Assembly: GCA_001464255.1 (NCBI GenBank)
Contig: LNFD01000165.1
Location: 1-14,873 of the forward strand
Direction: 5' to 3'
Length of the DNA: 14,873 nucleotides
Origin: Actinomycetales bacterium Ga0077552
Lineage (GTDB): Bacteria > Actinomycetota > Actinomycetes > Actinomycetales > Microbacteriaceae
Shown here: in pieces, positions 1 to 7,591 of the stretch
Layout of the letters: every line of letters starts with the position of its first letter
Numbering within the stretch: position 1 is the first letter of the stretch
Notes under the pieces: generated by a model
Database searches by the model: none
Seen by the model: the letters and a program-made list of their open reading frames with translations, nothing else
Told to the model about the DNA's origin: nothing
Made by a program: the position numbers and the translations under genes

Positions 1-1746
1 CTCGAGGCTGCCGTCGGAGACCGTGAAGACCAGCGTGCGCTCGCCCGGCTCGCTGCCCGAGTGGGTGAGGGTGACGAGTCCGTCGGGGCTGTAGCGCACG
101 AGGTCGCCCGCCGTGGACGCGGCCGAGGTGAGGTAGAGGTCGTCGCCGTCGGGGTCGCGCCAGTCGGCGAGCACGTTGTAGCTGATGGTTCCGCCGGCCT
201 CGAGGCTCAGCTGGCTGATGCGCTGCGCCTCGGGCGGGCGGTTCTGCTCGGGCGGCGCCACGGTCACCGTCACGACCGCCTGGGCCAGCCCGCCTTCGCG
301 ACCATCGGTGACGGTGTAGCCGAAGGTGCGCGTGACGGCGTCGGTCGAGACGGGGGTGATCTGCAGGGCGCGGCCGCCGTCGATGATGTCGAGCGTCGCG
401 ACGTCGGGCGAGAGGCCCGTCACCGAGGAGATCGTGAGCACATCGCCGTCGAGATCGAGATCGTTCTCGAGCACCGGCAGCACGGTCGTGCGGTCGCCGC
501 GCATGCCGAAGTCGTCGTTGCGCGCCTCGGGCGGCGTGTTCGTCTCGGGCCGCTCGGCGAGGATCTCGTCGAACGTCGGCTGCGTCGTCGACTCGTCGCT
601 CTCGGGCGCCTCATCGTCTTCCTCCGGCGGCGCGACGGCCAGCCAGTCGTCGGCTTCGATGACCGTCATCTCGTCTTGCACCAGGTAGACCACGCCCGAG
701 CCGACGTTGTTGAGCACGACGCTGTCGCGATTGACGCGGAAGACCAGCTCATCAGCGCTCGTCGCCCCGAGCAGAGTCTCGACCTGCACCTCGCGCCCAT
801 CGCACGAGCGCGCGTACTCGGCCGCCGAGGCCCAGGCGGCGTAGGCGCAGGCGCCGTCGTCGTCGATGAACACGACGGGCGCGGCGATCTCGATCGGCGC
901 CGCCGCCGCGGCGCCGCCGGTCGAGTGCAGCACGACCGGCTCGCCGCCGCCGAGCGGCACGCGCAGCAGGCTGTCAGAGGTCGCGACGACGACGTGCTCG
1001 GCCTCGGGGCCCGGCTGCTGCAGCCGCACGACCCCGTCGGAGAGCTCGATCGTGCCGCCGCCGACCACGGTGATGCGGGTGCTCGATCCGCTCGACGCGG
1101 CCACGACCAGGCGCTCGCCGACGGCGGTGAGCGAGAGCTCGCCATCGGGCAGATCGCCGACGCGCTCGGGCTGAGCCCCCGGCCCGGCGACCTGCAGCAG
1201 CCCCGACTGATCGGGCGAGGCGATGAACACGGTGCCCTGCGTCGAGACGACGGCCAGGGCATCCCGCCCCACATCGACCGCCTGCTCGGCCGCGAGCTCG
1301 CCCTCGAGGCCCGACTCGGCCGGGAGCGTCCACAGCGAACCGCCCACCGGGTCGAGCACCGACAGCGTGCTCTCGCCGAGGCCGAGCTCCGAGCCCGGCT
1401 GCACCGAGGCCTGCGCGGGCACACGCTGCACGGCGGCGTCGACGATGCCCGCGGTGTCGCGCTGCTGGTCGTGCGCGACGACCGTGTCGGCCCACTGCAG
1501 AACGTCGAGATCGGCGCTGACCGGGATGCTCGCCGTCAGCTCGCGGATCTGCCGGTTGACCAGCCCCACCAGACCGGTCGCCTCGTTCGTGACCCACACG
1601 GCCCGCTGGTACAGGTCGACGTCGGCGGTCGGGAAGCCCGGGTGCGCGACGGCGATGCCGACGGGCGTGGCGACGAGCACAGCGAGGGCGACGACCGAGG
1701 CGGTGGTCTTGCGCGGTGCCGTGAGCGTCACCATGACGGGGCTCAT
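1..1746 (-). CDS. Membrane-anchored Ig/cadherin-like repeat protein (C-terminus beyond left edge)
   Basis: An open frame of 582 codons runs from ATG at 1746 to the window edge without a stop, so the protein is partial. Residues about 15-34 form one hydrophobic segment after a basic start (PRKTTASVVALAVLVATPVG), read as a signal anchor. Residues about 35-360 are beta-rich with repeated short strands and may be a propeller-like domain (inference). An acidic, Pro-rich linker at about 370-400 (PPEEDDEAPESDE) leads to Ig/cadherin-like repeats: the first at about 401-498 contains LENDLDLDGDVLTISSV and GYTVTDG, the second starts at about 503 (DPDGDDLYLTS, FTVSDGS) and is cut by the edge. An in-frame ATG at 1734 is an alternative start, since AAGGG lies directly before 1746 and 12 nt before 1734. 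Large proteins of this type sit beside FHA/PP2C/kinase genes in many actinobacteria; their job is unclear, perhaps cell-surface adhesion or envelope sensing. It has its own upstream region after the signalling operon. Confidence 0.85.
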   Translation of the reverse strand, partial: MSPVMVTLTAPRKTTASVVALAVLVATPVGIAVAHPGFPTADVDLYQRAVWVTNEATGLVGLVNRQIRELTASIPVSADLDVLQWADTVVAHDQQRDTAGIVDAAVQRVPAQASVQPGSELGLGESTLSVLDPVGGSLWTLPAESGLEGELAAEQAVDVGRDALAVVSTQGTVFIASPDQSGLLQVAGPGAQPERVGDLPDGELSLTAVGERLVVAASSGSSTRITVVGGGTIELSDGVVRLQQPGPEAEHVVVATSDSLLRVPLGGGEPVVLHSTGGAAAAAPIEIAAPVVFIDDDGACAYAAWASAAEYARSCDGREVQVETLLGATSADELVFRVNRDSVVLNNVGSGVVYLVQDEMTVIEADDWLAVAPPEEDDEAPESDESTTQPTFDEILAERPETNTPPEARNDDFGMRGDRTTVLPVLENDLDLDGDVLTISSVTGLSPDVATLDIIDGGRALQITPVSTDAVTRTFGYTVTDGREGGLAQAVVTVTVAPPEQNRPPEAQRISQLSLEAGGTISYNVLADWRDPDGDDLYLTSAASTAGDLVRYSPDGLVTLTHSGSEPGERTLVFTVSDGSLE

Positions 1747-1842
1747 CCCTTCGGGCCGGGACACGTGGTTCGGAGGGCGGGAGCATCACGACAGCGCGGG
1801 GTGGGCGCCGTGCGAGCGCTCGAGCTTCAGGGTGGGGAAGTC

Positions 1843-1858
1843 GAGTACTCCTACGTAG
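1843..1858. repeat. Two abutting 8-bp palindromes in the Ig-like gene leader
   Basis: GAGTACTC (1843-1850) is directly followed by CTACGTAG (1851-1858), both perfect palindromes. They lie about 97 nt upstream of the Ig-like gene start, just downstream of its putative -10. They could be regulator sites or leader RNA structure; neither is shown. Confidence 0.45.
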
Positions 1859-1863
1859 TGCCC

Positions 1864-1869
1864 ACTCTA
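1864..1869 (-). promoter_or_regulatory. Putative -10 box of the Ig-like gene
   Basis: On the minus strand TAGAGT sits in the context CGTAGAGTGGGC. The same context, CGTAGCGTCGGC (10/12 identical), is found upstream of the PP2C operon at the same distance from a shared palindrome. A start point near 1857 would give a leader of about 110 nt. No good -35 is visible, which fits an activator-dependent promoter. Confidence 0.45.
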
Positions 1870-1890
1870 CGAAAACTTCTCGCCTCCGCC

Positions 1891-1908
1891 ATGGGGAGGA
1901 CTACCCAT
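1891..1908. promoter_or_regulatory. Shared palindromic site, copy 2 (Ig-like gene)
   Basis: ATGGGGAGGACTACCCAT is a near-palindrome that matches ATGGGGAGCACTCCCCAT at 6370-6387 in 16 of 18 positions. It ends 145 nt upstream of the ATG at 1746; the other copy ends 147 nt upstream of the PP2C start. It lies 21 bp upstream of the putative -10, so it touches the -35 position. It is probably the binding site of a dimeric regulator, with identity unknown. Confidence 0.6.
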
Positions 1909-1923
1909 CTGAGCCCTGAGGTT

Positions 1924-1938
1924 CCCCCACTTCGGGGG
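1924..1938 (-). terminator. Weak hairpin after the signalling operon
   Basis: CCCCC-ACTTC-GGGGG can form a 5-bp G:C stem just past the stop codon of the FHA/HTH gene (TAA at 1945-1947). There is no T-tract. It may end or attenuate the operon transcript. Confidence 0.3.
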
Positions 1939-1944
1939 CGACCG

Positions 1945-2625
1945 TTAGCGCGGCAGCAGCTTCAGATCGTCTTTCGTCACGAGCCGGGTCGAGACCGCGT
2001 ACTCGACGAGCCGCGCCCGCCGGTTGGTGGCGAGCTTGTCGCGGCCGCCCCGAACGCCCTCGACCCCGAGCCGGTCGAGCTTCTCGCACACGTTGTCGAG
2101 CTTGCGGTTGAAGGTCGTCATGCTCCCCCCGAGCCGCGCGGCGGCATCGGCCGAGCTCGGAATCGTGCCGCGGCCGGGAACGCTCTGCTCGAGCACGTGC
2201 TCGGCGAGGGCGACGATCAGCAGGCGCTGCGACGACGTCAGCGGGATCGGCTCGAGCGTCGTCCCGCCGACGACCCCTATCGCGGCACCTGCGGGCCCGT
2301 AGTACTCCTCTTGCAACCGAATGCTGAAGTCGTAGGTCGTCGAGCCGGCGGAGAAGAGCACGTGCACGGCCTGGAAGACGAGCGGCAGACGCGCTCCGGG
2401 CGCGAGCCAGGCCTGCACCTGCCCCGACGAGTCGGTGACGGTGGCCGAGAGCTGCGAGCCGACATTGAAGATCCACCACAGTCCGCCGTCCGCGGCGATG
2501 CGGAGGAAGTGCCGGTGCAAGTACGGGTTGTCATCGATGACGAGGTCGGAGTCGCGCCCGATCGTGAACACGCGTTCGGGCTCGACGATGTACTGCTCGC
2601 CGATGAACTCGACAGTGAGCGGCAT
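1945..2625 (-). CDS. FHA-domain protein with C-terminal HTH-like domain
   Basis: A 226-residue protein. The N-terminal FHA domain (about 1-105) shows the IGRDSD strand (G23, R24) and HRHFLRI (37-43), in place of the usual S-x-x-H motif. FHA domains bind phosphothreonine peptides. The C-terminal part (about 125-226), TSSQRLLIVALAEHVLEQ onward, is a run of helices with many basic residues (MTTFNRKLDNVCEKLDRLG, RGGRDKLATNRRARL) that reads as a winged-helix DNA-binding domain; this is inference, not a named family match. The ATG overlaps the kinase stop as TGATG, so translation is probably coupled. A longer frame reaches upstream to 2784, but that part lies inside the kinase gene. The protein could be a transcription factor gated by kinase-made phosphothreonine. 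Confidence 0.8.
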   Translation of the reverse strand: MPLTVEFIGEQYIVEPERVFTIGRDSDLVIDDNPYLHRHFLRIAADGGLWWIFNVGSQLSATVTDSSGQVQAWLAPGARLPLVFQAVHVLFSAGSTTYDFSIRLQEEYYGPAGAAIGVVGGTTLEPIPLTSSQRLLIVALAEHVLEQSVPGRGTIPSSADAAARLGGSMTTFNRKLDNVCEKLDRLGVEGVRGGRDKLATNRRARLVEYAVSTRLVTKDDLKLLPR

Positions 2626-4197
2626 CACGGCGCACAGGCCTCCAGCGGCGAGACCGACTGCGCCCCCTGCTCGATGGCCCAGATCTGGATGCACACCGGC
2701 GCCCCCGTCGTCGATGCGGGCAGCACGGCCGTCGTCGCCGGGTCGGGCGCGCTCACGGCGTCGCCGCCCGAGATCTGCTCCCACCGGAACGCATCGGCCG
2801 CCGAGCCCTCGGCCGCGCTCCAGGCGAAGGCGATCGTGCCATCGGGCTGCACCTCCCTCGAGACCAGCACAGGGGTCGCCACGGTGGTGCCGACGATGTC
2901 GTCCAGCTCGTCGTCGTCGTCCGGCTGAGCGATGGTCGCTGGCTCGGCGCTGGCCCCGCCGCCGAGCGCTGCAGAGAGCGCGGCCGCGCCACCACCGACC
3001 ACGAGCACGGCCGCGACGACGATCGCCACGAGCGCGCCGCGTCGCCGCGTCGGGGCCGCCTCGACCGGCTCGGCGGCCGTCGCCGCCGCGGCGGTCGACC
3101 GCACGACGGTCTCGTCGGGGGCGGCACCGCGCATGACCGTCGCCTCGGGGGCGGCGGTGGCGTGCGCGGCCGGAGCGGCCGCCGGGGCCGCGGCAGGAGG
3201 AGCGGCGGGCGGAGCCGACTGGGCGCTGATGGTGCGCACGGCGCGCGCCCGAGTGGCGTCGTCATCCGGGCACGACGAGGTTCGGCACGTCGATCGTCGT
3301 CGGCGCGTAGTTGAGCTCCATCTCGACGCGCTGCAGGGCGCGCGCGAAGTCGACGGCCGAGGCGAAGCGCTCGGCACGCGAGACCGCCATGCCCTTGCGC
3401 AGCACGGCGAGCAGCGAGGCCGGCACATCGGTGCGGTCCATCGGCGTGATGTCGCCGCGCTCGATGCGGCCCATGAGGTCGAGCGCGCCGTTCGGGCGGC
3501 CGGGGATCTCGAAGGGCGTGCGACCCGCGAGCAGCGTGTAGAGCGTGGCGGCCAGCGAGAACACGTCAGAGCGCACGTCGGGTCGCGGCTGGTCGTCGAA
3601 CATCTCGGGCGGCGACCACGGAATCGACATGCCGACCGACTGGCTGCCCGTCGTCGCGCCCGAGTCGGTGACGGGGCGCGTGGTCGTGTGCAGCGGCAGC
3701 TCGTGGTCCTCCACCGCCGACGAGATGCCGAAGTCGGTGAGCGCCGGCCAGCCGTAGTCGTTCGTGAGCACATTGGCGGGCTTGATGTCGCGGTGCAGGA
3801 TTCCCGCCTGGTGGGCCGTCGCGATGGCGCTCGACAGGCGCACCCCCGTGCGCAGGGTCTCGACGACGCTGAGCGGCTGCGCCTTGTACCGGTCGGCGAG
3901 GCTCGGCCCGGAGCAGTACTCCATGATGAAGTACGGCCTGCCGTCATCGGCGACATCAGCCGTGTGGATCGACACGATGTACGGATGCGCCGACAGCTGC
4001 GCCATGACGTTCGCCTCGGCGACGAAGGCCTCGCGGCTCGCGGCGGTGAGCCCCTCGGTGAGCAACACCTTGACCGCCACGCGGCGGCGCGGCAGCTCTT
4101 GGTCGTAGAGGTGCACATCGGAGAACCCGCCCGAGCCGAGCGGCTTGACGAAGGTGAAGCCCTTCAGCTCGGGGGGCGCGGCGGCGGCGCGGGCCAT
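2625..4197 (-). CDS. Transmembrane Ser/Thr protein kinase (PknB-like), frameshifted at about 3266-3271
   Basis: The kinase domain spans residues about 12-275. It has the glycine loop LGSGGFSDV, Lys43 in VAVKV, HRDIKPANVL with catalytic Asp137 and Asn142, DFG from Asp155, and SPPEMF in place of APE. The frame meets TGA at 3262-3264, giving a 311-residue product that ends NLVVPG. Removing one base from the CCCGG just before that stop joins it to PDDDATRARAVRTISAQ, a Pro/Ala-rich linker, a membrane helix near residues 388-412 (GALVAIVVAAVLVVGGGAAAL), and a Fn3-like extracytoplasmic tail with two cysteines (CIQIWAI...LEAC) ending at 2625. The total length, 1573 nt, is a multiple of 3 plus 1, as expected for one extra base. 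The start ATG overlaps the FHA stop (TGATG), with GGGAGG four bases before it. As sequenced, the kinase would be soluble and lack its sensor. Confidence 0.88.
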
Positions 4198-5404
4198 CAG
4201 ACCTCCCGCACCACGAGCGTCGCCCCGTCGCCGAGGTCGATCACCGTGCCGGTGATGACCGTGGTCGGCTCGCCCTCGCGCAATCGCTGCGGGCTGCGGC
4301 CGGGCACCGTGACGAGCGTGCCGTTCATCGAGTGCAGGTCGGTGACGACGACCGTGTCGCCCTCGACCGAGATCTGCGCGTGGCTGCGCGAGATGTCGTG
4401 GTTGGGGGTCGTGATCGTCACGAGCCGCGGCACGGCCGAGCCCGACACGCGCGAGGCGCTCGGCGCCCGCCCGACGATGATCGACTGGTCGAGCACCTCG
4501 CGCTCGCCGGAGGGCAGCTCGATCGCGAACCGCGGCGCGGGCGGCGCCGCGGGCGTGCGGCCGCGCTCCGCGCGGCGCTGCGCGCGCAGGGCGGCGATGT
4601 CGGCCACGACGACCGTGCGGTCGCCGACCTCCTCACCCGGCTCGGCCTCGTCGTCGACCCGCACGGCGGCCTCCTCGACGCTGCGCATGACGGTCGCGCC
4701 GAACAGGTGGTCGTAGCCGGATGCCGCGGGCTCGGGTTCAGGTGCGTCATCGTGTTCGGGCGGCGGGGAGATCGTGAGCGCGGCGGCGCCGAGGGTCGCC
4801 TCGGCCGGTGCCCCGGAGGGCTCGGGGACGGCCGTGGGCGCGGGAGCGGCCGCCACCACGGGGGCGACGGGCTCGGGGGCGGATACCACGACGGGCTCAG
4901 GGGCAGCAGGCGTCTCGACCGCGGGCGGCGAGGCGGCGACCGCCTCGGCGGCTGGTGCGGCGGGGGGCGGCGCGAGCCCGGCAGGAGCATCCTGCTCGCC
5001 CCAGAGCGCGGCAGCGGCGGCCGCCGCTCCGTGCACGAGCGGCAAGCGGCGGAGCCGAGCCGCACGCCCGTCACCCCCTCGAGCCGGGTCTCGACCCAGC
5101 TCGACACACCCGACCCGTCGACGGGCTGCGATCCGGTGCCCTGACGGACCACGGCGGAGAGCGCCCCGCGGGCCATGACGACGCTGCTGGCGGTGCCGAG
5201 GCCCGAGACGAGCACGAAATCGGGCGTGCTCGAGATGCCGCCGGCCGTGAGCGCGTCGAGCAGCGCGGCCGCGTCGGCACCGCCATCGACCGCCTGCCAC
5301 AGCGAATCGAGCCGCGATGCCGCCGCGGTCGTGAGCAGCACGAGATCGGGGCGGGCGAGCACGGTCGCGCCGGAATCGGCGCTCGGCACGTAGGTGAAGG
5401 TCAT
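4197..5404 (-). CDS. FHA-domain protein with long N-terminal region, frameshifted at about 5045-5050
   Basis: The start MTFTYVPSADSGATV at 5404 overlaps the PP2C gene's intended stop (TGATG). The first ~118 codons (to GVTGVRLGSAA) are in one frame; the rest is in another, beginning LPLVHGAAAAAAALWGEQ. One missing base near the GCCGCTTGCC stretch accounts for this, and the gene length (1208 nt) is 3n+2 as expected. The restored protein is about 402 residues: an N-terminal domain of unknown role, a hydrophobic Ala-rich stretch, a long Pro/Ala/Glu linker, and a C-terminal FHA domain (FAIELPSGEREVLDQSIIVGR, HDISRSHAQIS, LHSMNGT) with the phosphothreonine-contacting Arg, Ser and Asn-Gly pattern. 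It probably recruits threonine-phosphorylated partners of the adjacent kinase. The N-terminal part resembles that of other FHA proteins in this locus only by position; I do not name it. Confidence 0.82.
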
Positions 5405-6223
5405 CAGCGGTCCTCGCGGGGAAGGGTGCTCTCGAGATGGGGGGCCAGGGCGGAATCGGTGCCGGTGTGTGCGGGGCTCGCCTGTGACGTTGTCGGAGGC
5501 GCCGGCCTCGAGCGCGGCACCGACCAGTTGCAGGGCCGCCGATGCGGGGTCGCCCGCCGCCGCGTCGAGCACGGCGCGGATCGCCTCGTCGTCGAGCTCT
5601 TTCGTGAGGCCGTCGGAGCAGATGAGGAAGCACTGCTCCTCCCCCAGCGGGAACAGCCACACGTCGGGGTCGGGCTGCGTGCCCGAGCCGACAGCGCGCG
5701 TGATGACGTTGCGGTCGGGATGCGACTCGGCCTGCAGCCGGGTGATCACGCCGTCGTCGATGAGCTCTTGCACGGCGGAGTGGTCGACGCTGATCTGCTG
5801 GAGACCCGTACCGGCGCTCCAGCCGTAGACGCGCGAGTCGCCGATGTTGAAGGCCATCCATCGAGTGCGCTCATCGCCGGGCTCCTGCACGAGCGCGAGC
5901 CCGCTGAGCGTCGTGCCGGCCTGCTCGCCCTCGGCGAGCTCGACCACGCGCCGGTGCGATTCGCCGACGGCCGAGAGCACAGCTCCGACCGTGGTCGGCT
6001 GATCGATAGGGATCATGCCCGCGAAGGCCCGGGCCGTAGCACTGCTCGCCCGGTCGCCGTAGCGGTGGCCGCCCATGCCGTCGGCCACGAGGAACACCGG
6101 CGGATGGGCGAGGTAGCTGTCTTCGTTGACCGAGCGCACGCGCCCGCGATCGCTCACCGCGGCGACGGCGAGCGCGAGCTCGCCCTCGCTCACGGCGACC
6201 GTGTGCGTCGAGCGGTGTGTCAC
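5404..6223 (-). CDS. PP2C-family Ser/Thr protein phosphatase, frameshifted at about 5475-5486
   Basis: The metal-binding PP2C motifs are all present: VRSVNEDS (Asp35), VADGMGGH (Asp48, Gly49), FNIGDSRVY, ISVDHSAVQ, LICSDGLTKEL, and GASDNVT (Asp near 244). It should dephosphorylate targets of the adjacent kinase. Start GTG at 6223 is preferred over GTG at 6241 because GGAGG lies eight bases before it. After DNVT (residue 247) the usual last beta strand is missing, and the frame reads straight into the downstream FHA gene. In another frame the expected tail SQASPAHTGTDSALAP, ending at a TGA that overlaps the FHA ATG at 5404, is intact. The gap is 2 nt modulo 3, so a short deletion rather than a single extra base fits best. 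It is the first gene of the operon. Confidence 0.85.
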
Positions 6224-6296
6224 CCGGCCTGCCTCCCTCACCCTGCGCGTCGCGCCGACACCTGCTCCCGGGTCTCGAGAGCCGAACTTCTGTCAC

Positions 6297-6302
6297 ACGC
6301 TA
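6297..6302 (-). promoter_or_regulatory. Alternative -10-like box upstream of PP2C
   Basis: TAGCGT on the minus strand (context TTGCTAGCGTGTG), 73 nt upstream of the PP2C start. There is no convincing -35. It is a second candidate besides the one at 6342-6347. Confidence 0.25.
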
Positions 6303-6317
6303 GCAAGCCGACGCCGA

Positions 6318-6335
6318 TCTGCGGCACTCCGCAGA
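6318..6335. repeat. Perfect 7-bp inverted repeat in the PP2C operon leader
   Basis: TCTGCGG-CACT-CCGCAGA. It lies about 95-112 nt upstream of the PP2C start, at the same relative position as the palindromes at 1843-1858 upstream of the Ig-like gene. On the minus strand both contain GGAGT. It may be an operator or a leader hairpin. Confidence 0.45.
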
Positions 6336-6341
6336 GAGCCG

Positions 6342-6347
6342 ACGCTA
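6342..6347 (-). promoter_or_regulatory. Putative -10 box of the PP2C-FHA-kinase-FHA operon
   Basis: TAGCGT in the context CGTAGCGTCGGC, matching CGTAGAGTGGGC before the Ig-like gene. It lies 22 bp downstream of the shared palindrome (21 bp for the other copy). The implied leader is about 110 nt. Confidence 0.45.
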
Positions 6348-6362
6348 CGTCCTGAGACGCCG

Positions 6363-6394
6363 GAGGGCGATGGGGAGCACTCCCCATCGCCCTC
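6363..6394 (-). terminator. 15-bp perfect inverted repeat after the TerC gene
   Basis: GAGGGCGATGGGGAG-CA-CTCCCCATCGCCCTC. It starts about 36 nt past the TerC stop codon in the direction of transcription. No T-tract follows on the minus strand, so it would be a hairpin-only terminator of the kind often proposed in actinobacteria. Its core doubles as the shared palindrome. Confidence 0.6.
6370..6387. promoter_or_regulatory. Shared palindromic site, copy 1 (PP2C operon)
   Basis: ATGGGGAGCACTCCCCAT, with 8-bp perfect arms around CA. It matches 16/18 bases of the site at 1891-1908. It is the core of the longer inverted repeat at 6363-6394, so it could serve as operator, terminator, or both. Confidence 0.6.
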
Positions 6395-6430
6395 GCTCGC
6401 TCTGGCGCCGCGGTCGCGCGGCCCCGGTGC

Positions 6431-7525
6431 TCAGCTGCCGGGGTCGGCTTTCGCCGTCGAGGTCGCGCCCTCGGGGGCCTCGGCCGAGGCATCCGGAGCA
6501 GCGCTGTCATCGTCATCGGTCGGCACCGCGAGCGCGGTCGGCAGGTAGCGGTGCTCGATGCGCAGCTTGATGAGGCTCGCGGCGACGGCGAGCGCCATCG
6601 CGCCGACGATGACCCCGAGCGACGTCCAGGTGTCGATGTCGGGAACCCACTCGATCGGCATACCGCCGTTGATGAAGGGCAGCTCGTTCTCGTGCATCGC
6701 GTGGAAGACGAGCTTGACGCCGATGAAGGCGAGGATGAAGGCGATGCCGTACTTGAGGAACTCGAGCTTGTCGACGAGGTGCCCGAGCAGGAAGTACAGC
6801 TGGCGCAGGCCCATGAGCGCGAAGACGTTCGCCGTGAAGACGATGAACGGGCTCTGCGTGATGCCGAAGATCGCCGGGATCGAGTCGAGCGCGAAGATGA
6901 GGTCGGTCGTGCCGATCGCGATGAGCACGATGAGCAGCGGGGTCCAGACCTTCTTGCCGTCGACGACCGTGCGCATCTTCATGCCGTGATAGTCGTCGGT
7001 GATCGCGATGCGCTTGCGCAGGAAGCGGATGAGCGCGTTCTCGCGCGCCTCGTCGTCTTCACGCCCGGAGAAGGCCTGCTGCGCTGCCGTGATGAGCAGG
7101 AAGAGGCCGAAGATGTAGAAGATCCAGCTGAAGTTCTCGATGAGCGTCGCGCCGAGCAGGATGAAGACGCCGCGGAACAGCAGGGCCAGGATGATGCCGA
7201 TCATCAGCACCTCCTGCTGCATCTTCTTGGGCACCGCGAACTGGGCCATGATGATGACGAACACGAAGAGGTTGTCGATCGAGAGGCTGTACTCGGTCAG
7301 CCATCCCGCGATGAACTCGCCGCCCGCGTCGGGGCCCGCGACCGCGAACATGAGGCCGGCGAAGATGAGCGCGAGGGCCACGTAGAACCCCACCCACAGG
7401 GCCGACTCCTTCGGGCTCGGCACGTGCGGGCGGCGGACGACGAGCAGCAGGTCGAAGATGAGGATGAGGCTCAGGACGATGAACGAGGTGATCTCGAACC
7501 AGGCGGGAATGACGAAGTCGCTCAC
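6431..7525 (-). CDS. TerC-family integral membrane protein (TerC/Alx)
   Basis: A 364-residue protein with about nine hydrophobic segments and the family's acidic membrane signatures: EYSLSIDNLFVFVIIM (near residue 80) and GTTDLIFALDSIPAIFGIT (near residue 205). TerC/Alx members are linked to tellurite resistance and, in characterised cases, to manganese efflux and metal loading of exported proteins. The specific substrate cannot be read from this sequence. Start GTG at 7525 has AAAGG five to six bases upstream. The C-terminal tail (about 30 residues, PTDDDDSAAPDASAEAPEGA) is acidic and Ala-rich, and probably disordered. It stands alone, with a strong hairpin after it. No yybP-ykoY-type riboswitch fits in the short gap upstream. 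Confidence 0.92.
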   Translation of the reverse strand: MSDFVIPAWFEITSFIVLSLILIFDLLLVVRRPHVPSPKESALWVGFYVALALIFAGLMFAVAGPDAGGEFIAGWLTEYSLSIDNLFVFVIIMAQFAVPKKMQQEVLMIGIILALLFRGVFILLGATLIENFSWIFYIFGLFLLITAAQQAFSGREDDEARENALIRFLRKRIAITDDYHGMKMRTVVDGKKVWTPLLIVLIAIGTTDLIFALDSIPAIFGITQSPFIVFTANVFALMGLRQLYFLLGHLVDKLEFLKYGIAFILAFIGVKLVFHAMHENELPFINGGMPIEWVPDIDTWTSLGVIVGAMALAVAASLIKLRIEHRYLPTALAVPTDDDDSAAPDASAEAPEGATSTAKADPGS

Positions 7526-7591
7526 AGCGGCCTTTCGATGGAGGGTTCAGCCTCCCAGCCTACCGCCCGCTCCTGTGCGGCTCGCGGGGAG

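Noticed and set aside
61..2928. Plus-strand open frame of 955 codons
   Set aside because: His/Arg/Asp-rich composition with no domain. It is the antisense shadow of the Ig-like, FHA/HTH and kinase genes in high-GC DNA, which have clear domains on the minus strand.
2753..3265. Minus-strand frame starting with ATGA overlap at the kinase stop (MTTPLGRAPCAPSAPS...)
   Set aside because: Pro/Arg low-complexity translation. The third frame in the same stretch gives a proper membrane helix and outer domain, so it is the true continuation.
2932..6355. Long plus-strand frames opposite the kinase, FHA and PP2C genes
   Set aside because: Arg/Gly/Ala-rich translations without motifs. The opposite strand has kinase, FHA and PP2C signatures.
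7526..7591. Possible manganese riboswitch upstream of TerC
   Set aside because: The gap to the next gene is only 66 bp, and no conserved yybP-ykoY-type pairing was seen.
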